Assembly (NCBI RefSeq): GCF_010389155.1
Contig: NC_057766.1
Span: 27,847,516 to 27,911,515, forward strand
DNA: 64,000 nt
Source: Erigeron canadensis
Lineage: Eukaryota; Streptophyta; Magnoliopsida; Asterales; Asteraceae
Reading direction: 5' to 3'
In this document: one piece after another, positions 37,227 through 49,126 of the stretch
Layout of the letters: each line of letters opens with the position of its first letter
How positions within the stretch are numbered: position 1 is the stretch's first letter
Translations under genes and position numbers: made by a program
The notes under the pieces: model-generated
What the model was told of the DNA's origin: nothing
Databases searched by the model: none
The model's input: the letters and a program-made list of their open reading frames with translations, nothing else

Positions 37227-40200
37227 TTTTGGTTTCAGATTAATGAGAGAGATAAGGGATATAAAATGATAATAATAAAATGGGAAAAAGACGTTTGGAT
37301 TTAAACTGGGAGAGAGAGGTGAAAGAATTCAAATTTTGACTCAAGTTTGAACGTGGAATTATAGCCGTTGTTGGAAATGGTTTTTGTTAAAGGGTTGTAA
37401 GTGTAACTTTATGTGAACTTTCTCATTAGTCTTACAAATTTTGGGAAGTTTCAAATCAATATCTATTTTCAAGTTCAAAAAAGATGCAATATTAATGGTT
37501 GTTACTTTTTAGACGAGTGTTGGATGGAACTTGGAAGCTTAATTTCATACGAAAGTAATTAGATTTGTTGATTATCTATACATTTGAGTTTAATGAACTC
37601 TTCTGGATTGGTTTAAAGTGAAATCTTAATTATGTTATTCCATAACCAATTTAAAAGACTGAAGTTGATACAGAGTTTTTTTTTATTATATTTATATGTT
37701 TGTAACTAGTTATATTGGGAGAAAACTTTAGTCTAGTAATAATAATGCATTGTATACCCCTTATTTTGGAAATTGACAATTGGATGTTAGGTCTTTCGAT
37801 TTGCTTATTGATTATGATAGCTTAGTTATGAGTTAACGAGTTAGTATTTGGCTTTTTATATTCAAAAATTTCTTTTTAGTCAAAATAATGTGTTAAATTC
37901 TGATTATAGAAAGCCAATGAGTTGATGGGAGTTCAAATCTCACTTTTTATATTTATAAAAGGTAGTTATTAAATGGTCCTCTCACGATGAGACATGTTTT
38001 TTATAAGAGTATTCAGTTTTAAGTCTATTTTATGTATATGTGGAGTGACTCTATGTATTTGAGTTTTACTTATAGTGGGTCGGATAAGTTTTTATTCTAG
38101 ATCTCTACTTGATATGAGTTTTTTGCGAATAAGCTCTTTAACACAGACATAGTTTAGATAATATACGTTAGATCTCCCTTCAGTTGCTAGTAATCCACAA
38201 CTTAAAAGAAAGTTAACATAGTAATAATTTATGTAAGGCTTACACTTTTATTGACTTATTACTATGCATGTATGTCTTGGGCTCTAACATGATTCGGAAT
38301 TAATTGTATGGATAAAATATCCATTTAGCTTGTGCGTATATCATTATTTCATGACTATCGTGTTTAATTTGTTTAAATTTCTTAATTCACAATATATCTT
38401 ATCGACGTCATGTTTTAATGTTTTAATTTTAATTGAAAGAAACTTCATATAATCCGCTAAAGTTTTTATCTTACTCACATCAACCCAATTTGAAGTAATA
38501 AAAGGAAAATCTATGAAAGTTGTAGATCGTAAGACCATCCCCATTGATGGATTGTTAGTCTGGTCGGTCACAATATTTAGGTGGACCCCATCTAAAACTT
38601 CGCCAACTTGTTCATTCAGTCCAACACAAGTCGGCTCATATTCTATTAATTTCGGTAGGGACAGTATGCACTACTCCATAAGTCCATATAATCATGTGTC
38701 ATTTTGTAAGACTATGAGTTTATATTTACAAATTTTTTGACCTTTTAAGATTATAACTTAATTTATATATATATATATTCTATATAAAATTTCTACATCC
38801 ATATTAAAAATGGGAAATGCAAGTTAATTGGTTTTTAAATAAAAATGGGAAATGCAACGGTCCTCTGCTTGGGATATGAAAAGCAAAAGGAATCAGAATC
38901 GCATGTGGGTCGTGGATCCATCTGGTTTTTTTCGGTATTCCCTCTGTTTTATCCAACAACCTCACTCACTCACTTTATTCTATTTTATCTTTTAATAATT
39001 ATAATTATAATTATTATATAAGTATGTTAATTTCAAATTACTGAAATAACTATAAAAAAAATACCAGCATGATACCCGCGTATTGTGACGCATATCATTT
39101 AGAAAGTTTCGATTATTGTAATCTTAAAATCTTTTAATATCGTTAATTACGATCTCCTCTTGATTTTGAAATCTTTTGATCTCGTTAATTACGACTTTTG
39201 CTGATCGGGATCTATATGAATGTGTTGTGTGTGTGTTAGGGTATAGAGAAGACAGATATTAATGTTTAATGTATCTGCTTTTGATGAAGGGTATGTGTAT
39301 TTATTGAAAAATATTTATTGGGTGAGTGAAGACTAAAAGGGTGAGGAATGACAAAAACGTAAAATCACATGTCATAAATCATGTAAACTTTCAAAAGGGG
39401 TGGATAATTTTTAATAGGAAGTATAGATATTTTATTTTTAAAAATAACAATATGTGGTATTCAGCCGTTTTCCCAAGAGATCTGTAATATACAATGTTTT
39501 AAAAACTGGTCATTTAGTTATGCCAAAACTCGTCATCTAGTTATACCTTAGTTGTCCACAGACCGGTATTAACGATAGGATCGGTTTTACCAGTTAGTTT
39601 AACTTGTAATTCTATATATAAAAACCTTTGCAATAAGTTTTTTGTAAGGCTTTTTATGACTTATTACATGGGAATTGCTATTAAGTGCCTATGGGGCATC
39701 TGTTAAAATAAATGAACCTATAATTACAATGAGAATACGTGTAATGGCTCATGGTCAACATATCATTGTTTAGAGTATGTGCAAGGTTTCATCATCATTA
39801 TACAATAAAAATTTTCTGATGTCATATTCCGATAGAATGCCAGAAAATAAGTACTTTATATTAAACGAAATTAATTTTGTTTGCTCTACCTAAATTGCCC
39901 TTTTTCGTTCATTGAATATGCATGCTTTTTGAACATTCAGTCAGGTAACTCGCATTATGATAGGAAATAAGAAGGGCACATATTGTTGGCAATTATACAA
40001 TTTTGTGGAGAAGCACAACCATCCAATGATCGACACGAACAACAAACATTTTTTAAAACCTTATAGGAAATTGTTATTTGAGGACCATGTTTCCATACAT
40101 AATGTGTCAATATAGGTGCCACAAAGAATATAGTCTGACTATATTTCAAATGAGAATAGGAAAACACATATCGTCACTGCCTTATCTATACTAGATCATC

Positions 40201-40714
40201 AATATTTTTCTCTGACTTTATTTTTTCGGCTGATCATACACGATCATATTGCTAATTTAATTGGAATGTTTGATTTGATTTGGAGTTGCTTTGATTTATA
40301 AAATCAATATGAGGACTGAATATATAGAATTGAGAGAGTGGTTCATAATATATGTGGAGTTTGGTCCGATAAATCCTCTAAAGGGTACCCAATGCATTCG
40401 TTCTCCTGTTTGTCTGGTGTGGAGGGACAAGTCCACACCATTGGGTGAGACTCGTCCATGATTTGTTCGCCTCTCTCGTCCCTCCCTTTCGTTCCTTCAG
40501 AGACGAGTTGGAGTCGTGTTTTTCTTTTTCTTTTTCTTCCCACATATATATATATATATCCCGTAGAAAAATAAAATAATAACGGGATCCAGTTTTTCCG
40601 TATGTGTGCTTTGTTTTTTTCAAACTTTTTGTCTTTACCCTGAACTTTGATGTTTACTTAAAATTAACCCTAAAATAAATACACTTACTTTTTTCTCTAA
40701 ATAAATATACTCTC
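37227..40714. other. AT-rich spacer
   Basis: No gene is recognised in about 3.5 kb. The first few hundred bases are the promoter side of the At1g65710-like gene. A small duplication of AAAAATGGGAAATGCAA lies at 38805 and 38845. A GATACCCGCGTATTGTGACGC stretch at about 39070 is a weak hairpin-like motif. Short open frames (38344-38740, 40343-40623) look random. Confidence 0.55.

Positions 40715-40775
<61 letters not shown>
40715..40775. repeat. (ATT)n microsatellite, about 20 units
   Basis: An uninterrupted TAT/ATT trinucleotide run spans 40715-40775. It gives an artefactual polyasparagine frame on the minus strand. Confidence 0.97.
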
Positions 40776-41312
40776 GAGCATTAGAAGTGTAAAGTTTAGA
40801 TAAAATGATAGAATCAAATAATTGTTGGGTCCAAAACTAGTCCTTAAGGGATGAGTGTATTCGGTATGTTTTGGGGGATTAATCCTTAAAGTGTTTTTTA
40901 CTGATGTGGCGCTGACAGGGAGTAGTAGGGATTAGTCTAAGGTATTCGGTAGCCTCAAGTCAGCCAAATTTTCGAGGTTGTTAGTTTGTTAATTTGCTGA
41001 CCACGTTTGGAATTTTTATTACTTATATACTTCTTTTCTTTTTCTTTTTTCATCTTAAAATTCTTTTTAAGTTTATCCATAAGACCATGACATTTAACTA
41101 ATTTTTATCTTAAAATTCTTTTGTGTTATCTGCTAACATATTGGGGGTGACCCTGTTCAATTGGTCTATTTTACCCATGTATTATTATTTGGATTTTTCC
41201 TAGTTCTTTTCACATTTTTTATTTGTTTCTATGTTCTCAACTAATATATTGGAAACCTTTATTCCACTTTATTTTTCTTCTTTTTTTATTTTTGTTTTTT
41301 TTCCACAAAAAC

Positions 41313-41491
41313 TAAGGCTATCTGGGTGTCTTTGGGTGCCATTACGTGCCTTTGGATATCCTTTGTCGTTGTTGTCTGTTCAAACTAAAAAGATTTTTTA
41401 AAAGATGCCTTTACCTAAGGGCATGCCCTTACTTGCTCTTACTTAATATATTTTTGTTTTTAGTTGTATGTAAAAGGATATGTAAGGATGT
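41313..41491. mobile_element. MITE-like repeat interrupted by the copia LTR
   Basis: This is related to the repeat in intron 1 of helicase A (7590-7790). Shared words in the same order are GGCTATCT, AAGGGCATGCCCTTACTTG and AATATATTTTTGTTTTTAGTTG, then AAAGGATATGTAAG. Homology stops at GGATGTT, exactly where the LTR begins (41492). Confidence 0.7.
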
Positions 41492-42414
41492 TGTTAGGTC
41501 AGAAATCGACCAAGTGTAATTTGTTCAGAAATATTTGAAGTTCAGAGAAAATACTTGTACAAAATCTGAGGACTCTCTCAGAATTAGTTCTCTGAAGCTT
41601 CACTTCAGATCGAGATCAGCCCAACTGAAGACATTCATTCTGAAGTCGAAGACTAAAGACTGAAGAAGAGAATCCACTGAGAAGCAGAGCTCTGAGGAGA
41701 TTCTATCTGATTGAAGATCTGAAGCTGCTTAGTGTAATGTACTTACACCACTTTGCACTGATTACGAGGAAGCCTTTTTTACTTTACCATGTTTTATCCA
41801 AACAATAACATTGTCTCTGTATAGCTTTTTGGTTAAGTCAAATGGTTGGGAATAAAGTGTGAATTGTCACATCAAATGACTTTCACACTTAACCTTAAAA
41901 CACACGATTTAAGGAATATTGTTTATTTCCTTAAATGTGTCCCAGCCATGTATTGTACGGCCAAGTCCACGTCATCATGGACTTTGCCTATAAATACAAG
42001 ACTTCTCACAATTTGCAAAATGCTTGGAACTTTGGCATTGCAACTTGTGATATATACTCTAAGTAACTCTTACGAGTATTTCCTAGTTGATAGATCATTT
42101 GTATTTCAAGGTTGTTTAGATATTTTCAAAAGTGTGATTATCTTTGTTCCGCAACAACCTTTGTATTTTGTTTATATCAATGAATAAAATACATTGAAAA
42201 ATACATCGTGACTCTTTGCCTAATACTTGATTATACATATTATTTATATAGTTTCAAGCACTTGTTTCTCATATTTACTTTGTGTTCATATCCATATCTG
42301 GATCATAATTCTGAACTAGTCTTTATCTAGATCAGAATTACTTGCCAGTCGGGTTACTTGTTATATTTGTATTATCTTGTTATATTCGACTAACATCTTG
42401 TGTAGGGACTCACA
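41492..42414 (+). mobile_element. 5' LTR of a truncated copia-type retrotransposon
   Basis: The segment starts TGTTAGGTC. The right end is either CTAACA at 42395, a perfect inverted match to TGTTAG, or CACA at 42414, which leaves the usual two-base gap before the primer binding site. It has a TATA-type box TATAAATA at about 41989 and a polyadenylation-like AATGAATAAAATA at about 42179, the expected order for U3-R-U5. No 3' LTR is found downstream. Confidence 0.8.
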
Positions 42415-42416
42415 TT

Positions 42417-42428
42417 TGGTATCAGAGC
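42417..42428 (+). other. Primer binding site for initiator tRNA-Met
   Basis: TGGTATCAGAGC is the canonical plant copia primer binding site, complementary to the 3' end of initiator methionine tRNA. It sits just after the LTR and 45 bases before the gag start. Confidence 0.95.
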
Positions 42429-42473
42429 CTCCTGGTTAAGTTTATAAATTTTACAACCTTTTGATCTCACAAG

Positions 42474-44307
42474 ATGTCTAGCACCAAAGAACCTAACCCT
42501 AATGTTAATATTAATACTAAGCCACCACCTCTTCCACCACCTATACCTCAACATAGCGTCCATGTGCATTTTCCAAACAACCCTGTTCCTAAGTTTAATG
42601 GGGACATTGACTCTTTTACTACATGGAAAGCTTGTATGATGAAGTATATTGCTAGAGTTGAAAGACACTTGACCACCATTCCACTTAGAAGGACCTTATA
42701 TACCCATGAATGCTTCAACTGTTGTCTTCAATGCCGATGGGACTCCTAAGCAGTCACCTAAGGAGAAGGATCATTGGTCTGAGGAGGACCATAGACTGGC
42801 AGATCTTGATTCCAAGCTCCAGAATATGATCCTCTTCGCAGTTCCTGAGAACTTAAAACCCACACTTGTTCTTCTTGAAAATTCAAAATTAATGTGGTAG
42901 GAACTGATGACACAGTTTGAAGGTACCGAGGAGACTGTTGTCACTAGAAAAGTTGCTTTGAACAAGAAATATGAAGCTTTCTTTGCATTACCAAATGAAA
43001 CTTTAACTCAAACTTACATTAGGTTCACAAATTTGGTTAATCAATTAAAAGCTTTGGGAGTTGAAAAAGATAAAGAAATCTTGTTGGAAAATTTTTGTGA
43101 CATCTTACCTTCTAAATGGGAAAATCTGATCATGGTTTCGAGATAAGGAAAAACCCTGCACAGTCACACTCTTGCCTCTTTATATGGAGATTTCAGATAT
43201 ACTGAGGAAAACAAGGCTGAGAGAGTTGTGTCTGAGCAAGATGCAAAGAATCATGCTTCTACCAGTTCTGCAATGGTTCAGTATTCTGAGCCACATGCTA
43301 CTGCCCTACTATCTTCTGAGAATGAAAATTCTGACTCAGTGAAAAAGATGGTAGCTGAATTAATGAAAGCTAGTATTACTGATTATGCAACACATGAGTG
43401 TGATGAGGATGATAATGATGATCTTGTTGCAATGCTGGCCAAAACTTTTAATCGTTTTAAAGCAAAATCAAATAAAAATGGCAAACAATTTTCCTCAAAC
43501 AATTCAGTTGATAAGTCCAATCTTGAATGCTTTAAATGTGGAAAGAAATGACATTTTATGAAGGAATGTAGATCAAATCAACCCTCCTCATCACAATCTG
43601 CTCCTAATCATTCTATCTTTCAGAAATCTGATGAGTCATATAAGGCCAAATACAAGAAATTGAAGACCCATATTGCACTCATGGCACAAGAAGAATCCAA
43701 CAAGAATAGCTGGATGGTGGCAGATTCAGAAAAATGGGAGGATTCTGATGTGTCTTCTGATGATGAAGGAGAAGTGAGGGACATGTGTTTCATGGCTCGT
43801 GAAGATCAAGGTCATGTTGTTAAGTCTGATGTTGAATCTGGTCGTTGGGTAGATATAATCATGAAGAAGGTTAGTACATTTGGTTTTGAAAGTAATGAGA
43901 AACAAAAACTGGATCTTTTAGTTCTGATTGAGGCCGACATTTCTTATGTTGAAACTGTGCGTTCAGAAAGTTTAAAAGTGTTTGAAAATAATGCATCTGA
44001 ACTGAACGCCAGTCATGCCAGGCTAAAGGAACTAAAAGATGTTCAGTTGGCCCTAAAAAGTTATCAGTCCTTAGTAGCCAAACTGGAAGTTGAAAAAGAA
44101 GAACTGAGAATAATTCTTGAAAAAGAACAAAAGATAATCAAATCATGCATGAAATCACCAAACCTAGATGCTGCAATTAGAAACACTTTTGCAAATCAAA
44201 GAGCAGCATATGAATCTGGTGATCTTCATCTAGCATCTGTTATAACTGATTTAGATGCACTTCCAAAAGAAATGACTTTAAATCACTTTAACACATATCT
44301 CACGTAA
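42474..44307 (+). pseudogene. Copia-type gag, broken; pol absent
   Basis: The frame begins MSSTKEPNPN and has the UBN2-type gag region (VPKFNGDIDSFTTWK, then DHWSEEDHRLADLDSKLQN, ALNKKYEAF, LPSKWENLI). There is one frameshift near 42690 and in-frame stops at about 42898 (TAG), 43144 (TAA) and 43549 (TGA). The last falls within the zinc knuckle CFKCGKK-stop-HFMKEC, replacing the expected glycine. A coiled-coil-like tail with LEVEKEELRIILEKEQK follows, and the frame ends at 44307. No protease, integrase, reverse transcriptase or RNase H follows. The copy is dead and 3'-truncated. It is described only as a relic. Confidence 0.9.
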
Positions 44308-44329
44308 TACATATCTCATGTAAATCATT

Positions 44330-44419
44330 TAATTTACATAAGCACATACAAAACACATAGTAACTAACGGTTTCCAACGACAAGTTAACGGTCAACGTCA
44401 AAAGTTTCGGGATGTTACA
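44330..44419 (-). mobile_element. Terminal fragment of a Ty3-like LTR
   Basis: In reverse complement the fragment starts TGTAACATCCCGAAACTTTT and continues through TTGACGTTGACCGTTAAC. It resembles the start of the candidate solo LTR at 14929 (TGTAACATCCCAAACTTTCC ... CCGTTAGTTAACG). It abuts the truncated copia gag almost directly, so one element has cut into the other or a deletion joined them. Confidence 0.55.
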
Positions 44420-45959
44420 GAAACCGCCTGAAGGCATGATATTTAATTGGGAGAAAACTGATGTGTATTTTCTAGTCTTAAATTTATAAACACGAAATAC
44501 CTAGCTACTTACTACTACACACTTGCGGGCAGTGGACCCGTTCGTATGCAGTATAGTTGACTTGGTAAACCGAGGTCGAACACAAGGACTTAATAAGCAA
44601 TTGTTACAATAAAGTGATTTAGATTAAAAGGGGGGTTTTGTGGCCGAATTGCCACTTTGCAAGAGTTAGTAAGAAAAGTCAGTAATCCCGTAGGATTAAT
44701 CGCAAGAGATTATTTGTTGTTGAATCTTAGCAAAGATTTAAAAGGAACACCTACTTGGATCAGCTCACATGCCAATCATCGGGTCTAAATAATACTTGCA
44801 TTTGTTGAACGACTCAATAGGTAGACAAGATGAACTCCCGTTATACTTGAAACTTTAACTGCTCAAAACATAATTATTGCTCCCGCACTTAATTTCTACT
44901 CTAAACAGTCAAACATTAAATACCTGAGTTGATTTTATGATTTAATCTTTTGAAAATTTTCTCCCGAACTGCTTATTCGCCTAATCAGATCCCTCTACCA
45001 TAAGTGTTTACACACTCAAAATGAATTTAATTGTTTAAAATCTTTATCGTTGATTTCTCCCGAACTCCAACGATTTTAGGTTAATTATGGACCGATCAAC
45101 TTTTTCATAAATCAATTGACAATGACATAGATTTCTTCCGAACTTCTAATTACAATTATCAATCAATAAATATAAAAGATAAAAACAATATTTAATTTCA
45201 AATAAATATGGATCTTTGATTAAACATGAAAATCTTGTCCAACGATTGCAAGTAACATTCAAAACGACCCTATGACATGTTTACTACCCAAGCGGGTGTT
45301 GAAGGATTTAGCTACTCATAAATAAAAGATAAAAACAAACAATAGTATATGAAAACATATTGTACTGAATGTTGAAATCGTTTGAGAATGATAAACAATA
45401 GCTAAATAAATCTCCAATCGTTCTAGCGATCTTCCAAGAATGTTTGTAGATGAAAAACCCTTGAAAAGATGTTAAAAATCGGCTGGAATGCAAAAGTTTT
45501 GGTTTTTGGAATGATTAAGCGAGCTATTTATAAGTTTCCAAAAATCTGCCCAGATTCGGACCTAGTTGCGGGGCAACAAGGTCCAGCTTCGCGTTGACTT
45601 GTTGACGTCCAATGATTTAAAGCTGAAGGTGTTGCGGGGAAACTTCATAAGTTGCGGGGCAACGATTCTCCTCTGTTTTCCTATTGCGGGGCAACTCCCC
45701 ACTCTCCAGCTTTGACTTTCATTGACTTTCTGCTATCTTCATCCAAACGCTTCAGGAATCATCCGTTAGCACTTATTTCACCTCAATAATGTCGTTTTCT
45801 CCAAATTTACGCTTAAACACCTGTCAGTAGCCTGAAACACTAACAAATACCATAAACGCACCAAATGTATACAAAAACGACTTATAAATCATGCTAAAAC
45901 AACTATATTCATTGTGGGAAATGGGTCTAAAATACGACATATCAAAAACTCTGCCGCCT
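44420..45959. other. Repeat-derived non-coding segment, unclassified
   Basis: No coding domain is present. The stretch AAACCGAGGTCGAACACAAGG, then ACTTAATAAGC (about 44570-44600), is a pattern I associate with dispersed plant retroelement sequence, but I cannot name the family. Four near-palindromes of the form (G/A)TTGCGGGG(C/A)AAC lie at 45565, 45631, 45651 and 45683. Short open frames here are not genes. Confidence 0.4.
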
Positions 45960-46085
45960 CTGCAGGACTCAAACCTGCTTCACTGAAGGACTTCATTTTT
46001 GAAATTCCTTAAAATATCTTTCTCATGTCTCGAACATGAGACCTTTAGCATATAAAGTTAGTACTCAACCATTGAGTTATAATGA
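45960..46085 (-). mobile_element. tRNA-like SINE head
   Basis: On the minus strand, TAACTCAATGGTTGAGTA (46062-46079, box A-like) is followed 22 bases on by CTCATGTTCGAGACATG (46023-46039, box B-like). The spacing fits a tRNA-derived pol III promoter, but the segment does not fold as a full tRNA in my reading. It is probably a SINE fragment. Confidence 0.55.
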
Positions 46086-46148
46086 GAAGTATGTTTTCTA
46101 AATAGACTATTATCAATGGGGTATACTATTGGCACCAGAGAATGTGTC

Positions 46149-46922
46149 TATTGACACCATACCCCAAAAGGGACGAAATTCGCCCCGTAAAGATTCGCCC
46201 CTTCTGCTGCATTTTTGTTTGATCTACCCTTGACTAGGACATAACCTAGCGACATTGCTGTTGTTTGCGCCCATTTCGTCAGTTGTTCGACTGAGTTGAA
46301 CGACTAATATAATAGAAAATATAAATCCCACGTTTTTATTAAATAACAAAATACTAACGTAAAGATATGTTGAATTATACCTCATCAGTATAAAAGGGAG
46401 TAGCGTCGTAGTCAAAATTACCACCCTCATTTGAGTTGTTACCGTCGGAATTATCCATCCAAAAAATACAACATTATATATATATAAATCAATAGAATAG
46501 CAATGAAAACTTAACATGTACATACCTGATATGGAAATATTTAGGTTTTGAAAGTTTTACTATAAATGAACATCGCTTGTTCATGCATATATATGGCAGG
46601 AGAAAAGTAAGAGGATAAGGGCTAAGTGGCGAATGGTAGAAGGGGCGCCCTTCTGCCCAGACAGTGTCGGATAAAATTGACATAAAGGTGATGTACAACA
46701 TATGGTAAAAGTGACGTAAAGGTGATGGAGTATGAGTAAAAGTCTTAGCTTAGATGGGGCAAAATCCGCCCTTTTTGCTCACAAATTTCGCCCCTTCTGC
46801 TATGACATATCAGATTGAATTGACGTAAAGCTAACAATTGTGTGGTTTAAAATATCAAGCTATATGGGGCAAATTTCGTCACTTCTGCTCCATAATATTT
46901 GGCCCCAGGGGTGTCAATTAAA
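46149..46922. mobile_element. Candidate terminal-inverted-repeat element with internal GGGGC-type repeats
   Basis: The left end reads ATTGACACCATACCCC, then ACGAAATTCGCCCC. The right end, in reverse complement, reads ATTGACACCCCTGGGGCC and later ACGAAATTTGCCCC. Between them the word TTCGCCCCTTCTGCT or close variants occur near 46193, 46644, 46789 and 46880. No transposase is present. About 775 bases; family unknown. Confidence 0.45.
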
Positions 46923-47288
46923 TGAAAAAAGGGGTCAATAAGCCGTTTATAACAATAAAAAACCATAAACTTTACAAACAGTCTATATATGCCAAATTGC
47001 CAATTGCCACACCAACTCCAACGAACTTTTATGTATTTTATTACTGTATTTTGGTAGTTAGGGAATTTTAATGAGCATTATTAGGCCATCAATAAAAAAT
47101 AGTGATTGTATAGAAATAGAATAGCCCAATATAGATTCATGATGATTTTATTTACACTCCATTCACATTTATTATGCAACCAAATATAAAAGCCCGACGA
47201 TACATAATGTTCCTTCTCCTCTCATCGACTATCATCAGTATTTTAACTTTTAAAGAGCCAAAACTTTTCTTTCCTAACTCCGATTCCA

Positions 47289-47933
47289 ATGAGATCCCCT
47301 AACTCCCACAAGGTATTATGTTATTCTATCTATTGTTTATATTTATATTTGTATTTGTATCTACCTTCTTCAAGTTTTACACCATATTAATATTAATATT
47401 AATTTACTAATATTTAATTGAATGTTTCATAAAATTTATAATTCAAGAAAAGAGTCAACTCTCTTTTTCTTCTGTTTTTGTAACTACAGAAGAAACAACC
47501 ATCATCATCTAAGCAAACAACATTAACTTTTCAAAGAGGCGAACTAGTCGAAATCGTAAGCCAAGATGACGGGTTCGAGGGATCATATTATGCAGCAAAC
47601 ATCATAAGTTCACTAGGAAATAATGACTACATTATCCAGTACAAAACTCTTGTCAAAGAAGACAATTCTGGGCTATTAAGAGAAGTTATGTCTGCAAACA
47701 ACATCCAAAAACTTCCTGACAAGATTGATGTGACTGACTTTTCCGTTGGAGATATCGTTGATGCCTACGACAAAGACGGGTGGTGGGTCGGGAAGATTGT
47801 TAAGAAAAGTGGTTCGAAATATTATGTGTATTTTAAAGGAAGTGGTGAAAGGAATGCATACCCTATAAGTTTGTTAAGGGTTCATCAAGAATGGGTTGAT
47901 GGTAAATGGGTAAGGAATTGTTGCCAGAAATAA
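47289..47933 (+). CDS. Agenet/Tudor-like domain protein (2 exons)
   Basis: Exon 1 is 47289-47312 (MRSPNSHK) and exon 2 is 47490-47933, with a GT-AG intron in phase 0. The product is 155 residues. Two Agenet-type modules can be seen: about 20-85 (FQRGELVEIVSQDDGFEGSY, then YYAANIISSL and YIIQYKTL) and about 95-145 (FSVGDIVDAYDKDGWWVGKI, then YYVYFKGSG and LLRVHQEWVDGKWV). Agenet domains are plant Tudor-like modules that read modified histones or act in nuclear export. The protein has nothing else, so its partner is unknown. The first exon is only eight codons, and a start elsewhere in the 5' region is possible. The region is otherwise unbroken and looks functional. Confidence 0.85.
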
Positions 47934-49126
47934 GCAGTTCGTGTTTGTTTGTATGTAATGGTTTTTTCTTTCCTTTTTTAAATCTGTTTGTTTCAGAATC
48001 TTGGTGGTGGTTTAGATTTTTGGAGTTTTGTTATAATAATAATGAGACAATTATGGGTTTCACTTGTTATGGAAATTTATGGTAATCTTCTACTTAATTT
48101 CCAGTTCTGTTAGTAGTAATATTGTCATTGGCAATAACTTCTTGGTCTAGTGGTCTAAAGAGAGGTGCAAGCTTTGCCTTTCTGAAACTAGACATTCACA
48201 TTTAACTACTAACTTGGGAAACCCTACTACTAACAACTAATATTTGCCGTTAAAAAAATATTATTATCCATCTTGGTTTATGACTGGTAAAATTCTAAGT
48301 TTAGTTAGACCTGATTTGTATTGACATACTATAAAATTTGAACAATGTGCTCTGTACAGTGTATAATATCAAAACTCCTATTTGGGAATTGAGTGCAGCA
48401 GGTGCAGGGATGATTATAAGCCTAACAATCATGAATAAAAGGCTTCAAATAATAAATCCGAACAGAATTCATTGTTTGGGTAAATTAGCCTGCTGTATAT
48501 CATTAGCTGGACCTGACAGTTAGAGAGTGAGGTTACTGAAGTCACCGAATGGTTCTGCAGTCATTTGGAGCTCCCATGGTGGTGTAGACGTGTATGATGA
48601 CAGTAATAGAAATCATTACAGAGGTGATGGTGCGTATGGCATAAGTGCTCGTAATGGATTTGGCAGCCTTGGTAGGTATGGCGGTGGACTAGTGGTGGTT
48701 ACGTAGGTACGCTGAGTCTGGGCACAGGATATGGATAGAGATTGTAAGGTTATGCAGGCAGTGGTCATGGTGGTGGACGTGGTGCCAGCTTTGGCGGTTA
48801 TAACTGTGATGAGACTTCTATATTTTGTTATAAATGTAGTTTGTAAAACTCAGAAACTAGGAAGGAATCATGAGCCAAATAAAATTGATATTAGTAGTTA
48901 CATATAGAGAAGAATCTTTGGAACTATCATTCCAAGGAACTTTCTCTATGTTACAACTTACAAATGTAGTCTACAGCAGTTTCAAACGGCCAAATGGCAA
49001 CAAAACCCATCATGAACAATACAAATGGAAGGACTTCATGATCTAATTAAATACAACCAAAATCAACAGGGAATGACATTTATTTCAGGTCCCAAATGAC
49101 ACGCTTTTGTTCACAATGCTTTTGAT
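47934..49126. other. Spacer between two convergent genes, with a degraded Gly-rich stretch
   Basis: The Agenet gene (plus) and the MGST gene (minus) converge here. Bases about 48540-48840 read as broken glycine-rich peptide (GGVDVYDDSNRNHYRGDGAYG and, after a frame change and stops, GYAGSGHGGGRGASFGGY). This may be a relic of a glycine-rich protein gene, but I cannot name it. The rest carries nothing recognisable. Confidence 0.4.

Noticed and set aside
38344..38740. Overlapping 75-codon open frames on both strands
   Set aside because: No family features; surrounding sequence is AT-rich spacer.
40635..40817. Polyasparagine-containing open frame
   Set aside because: It is a translation of the ATT microsatellite.
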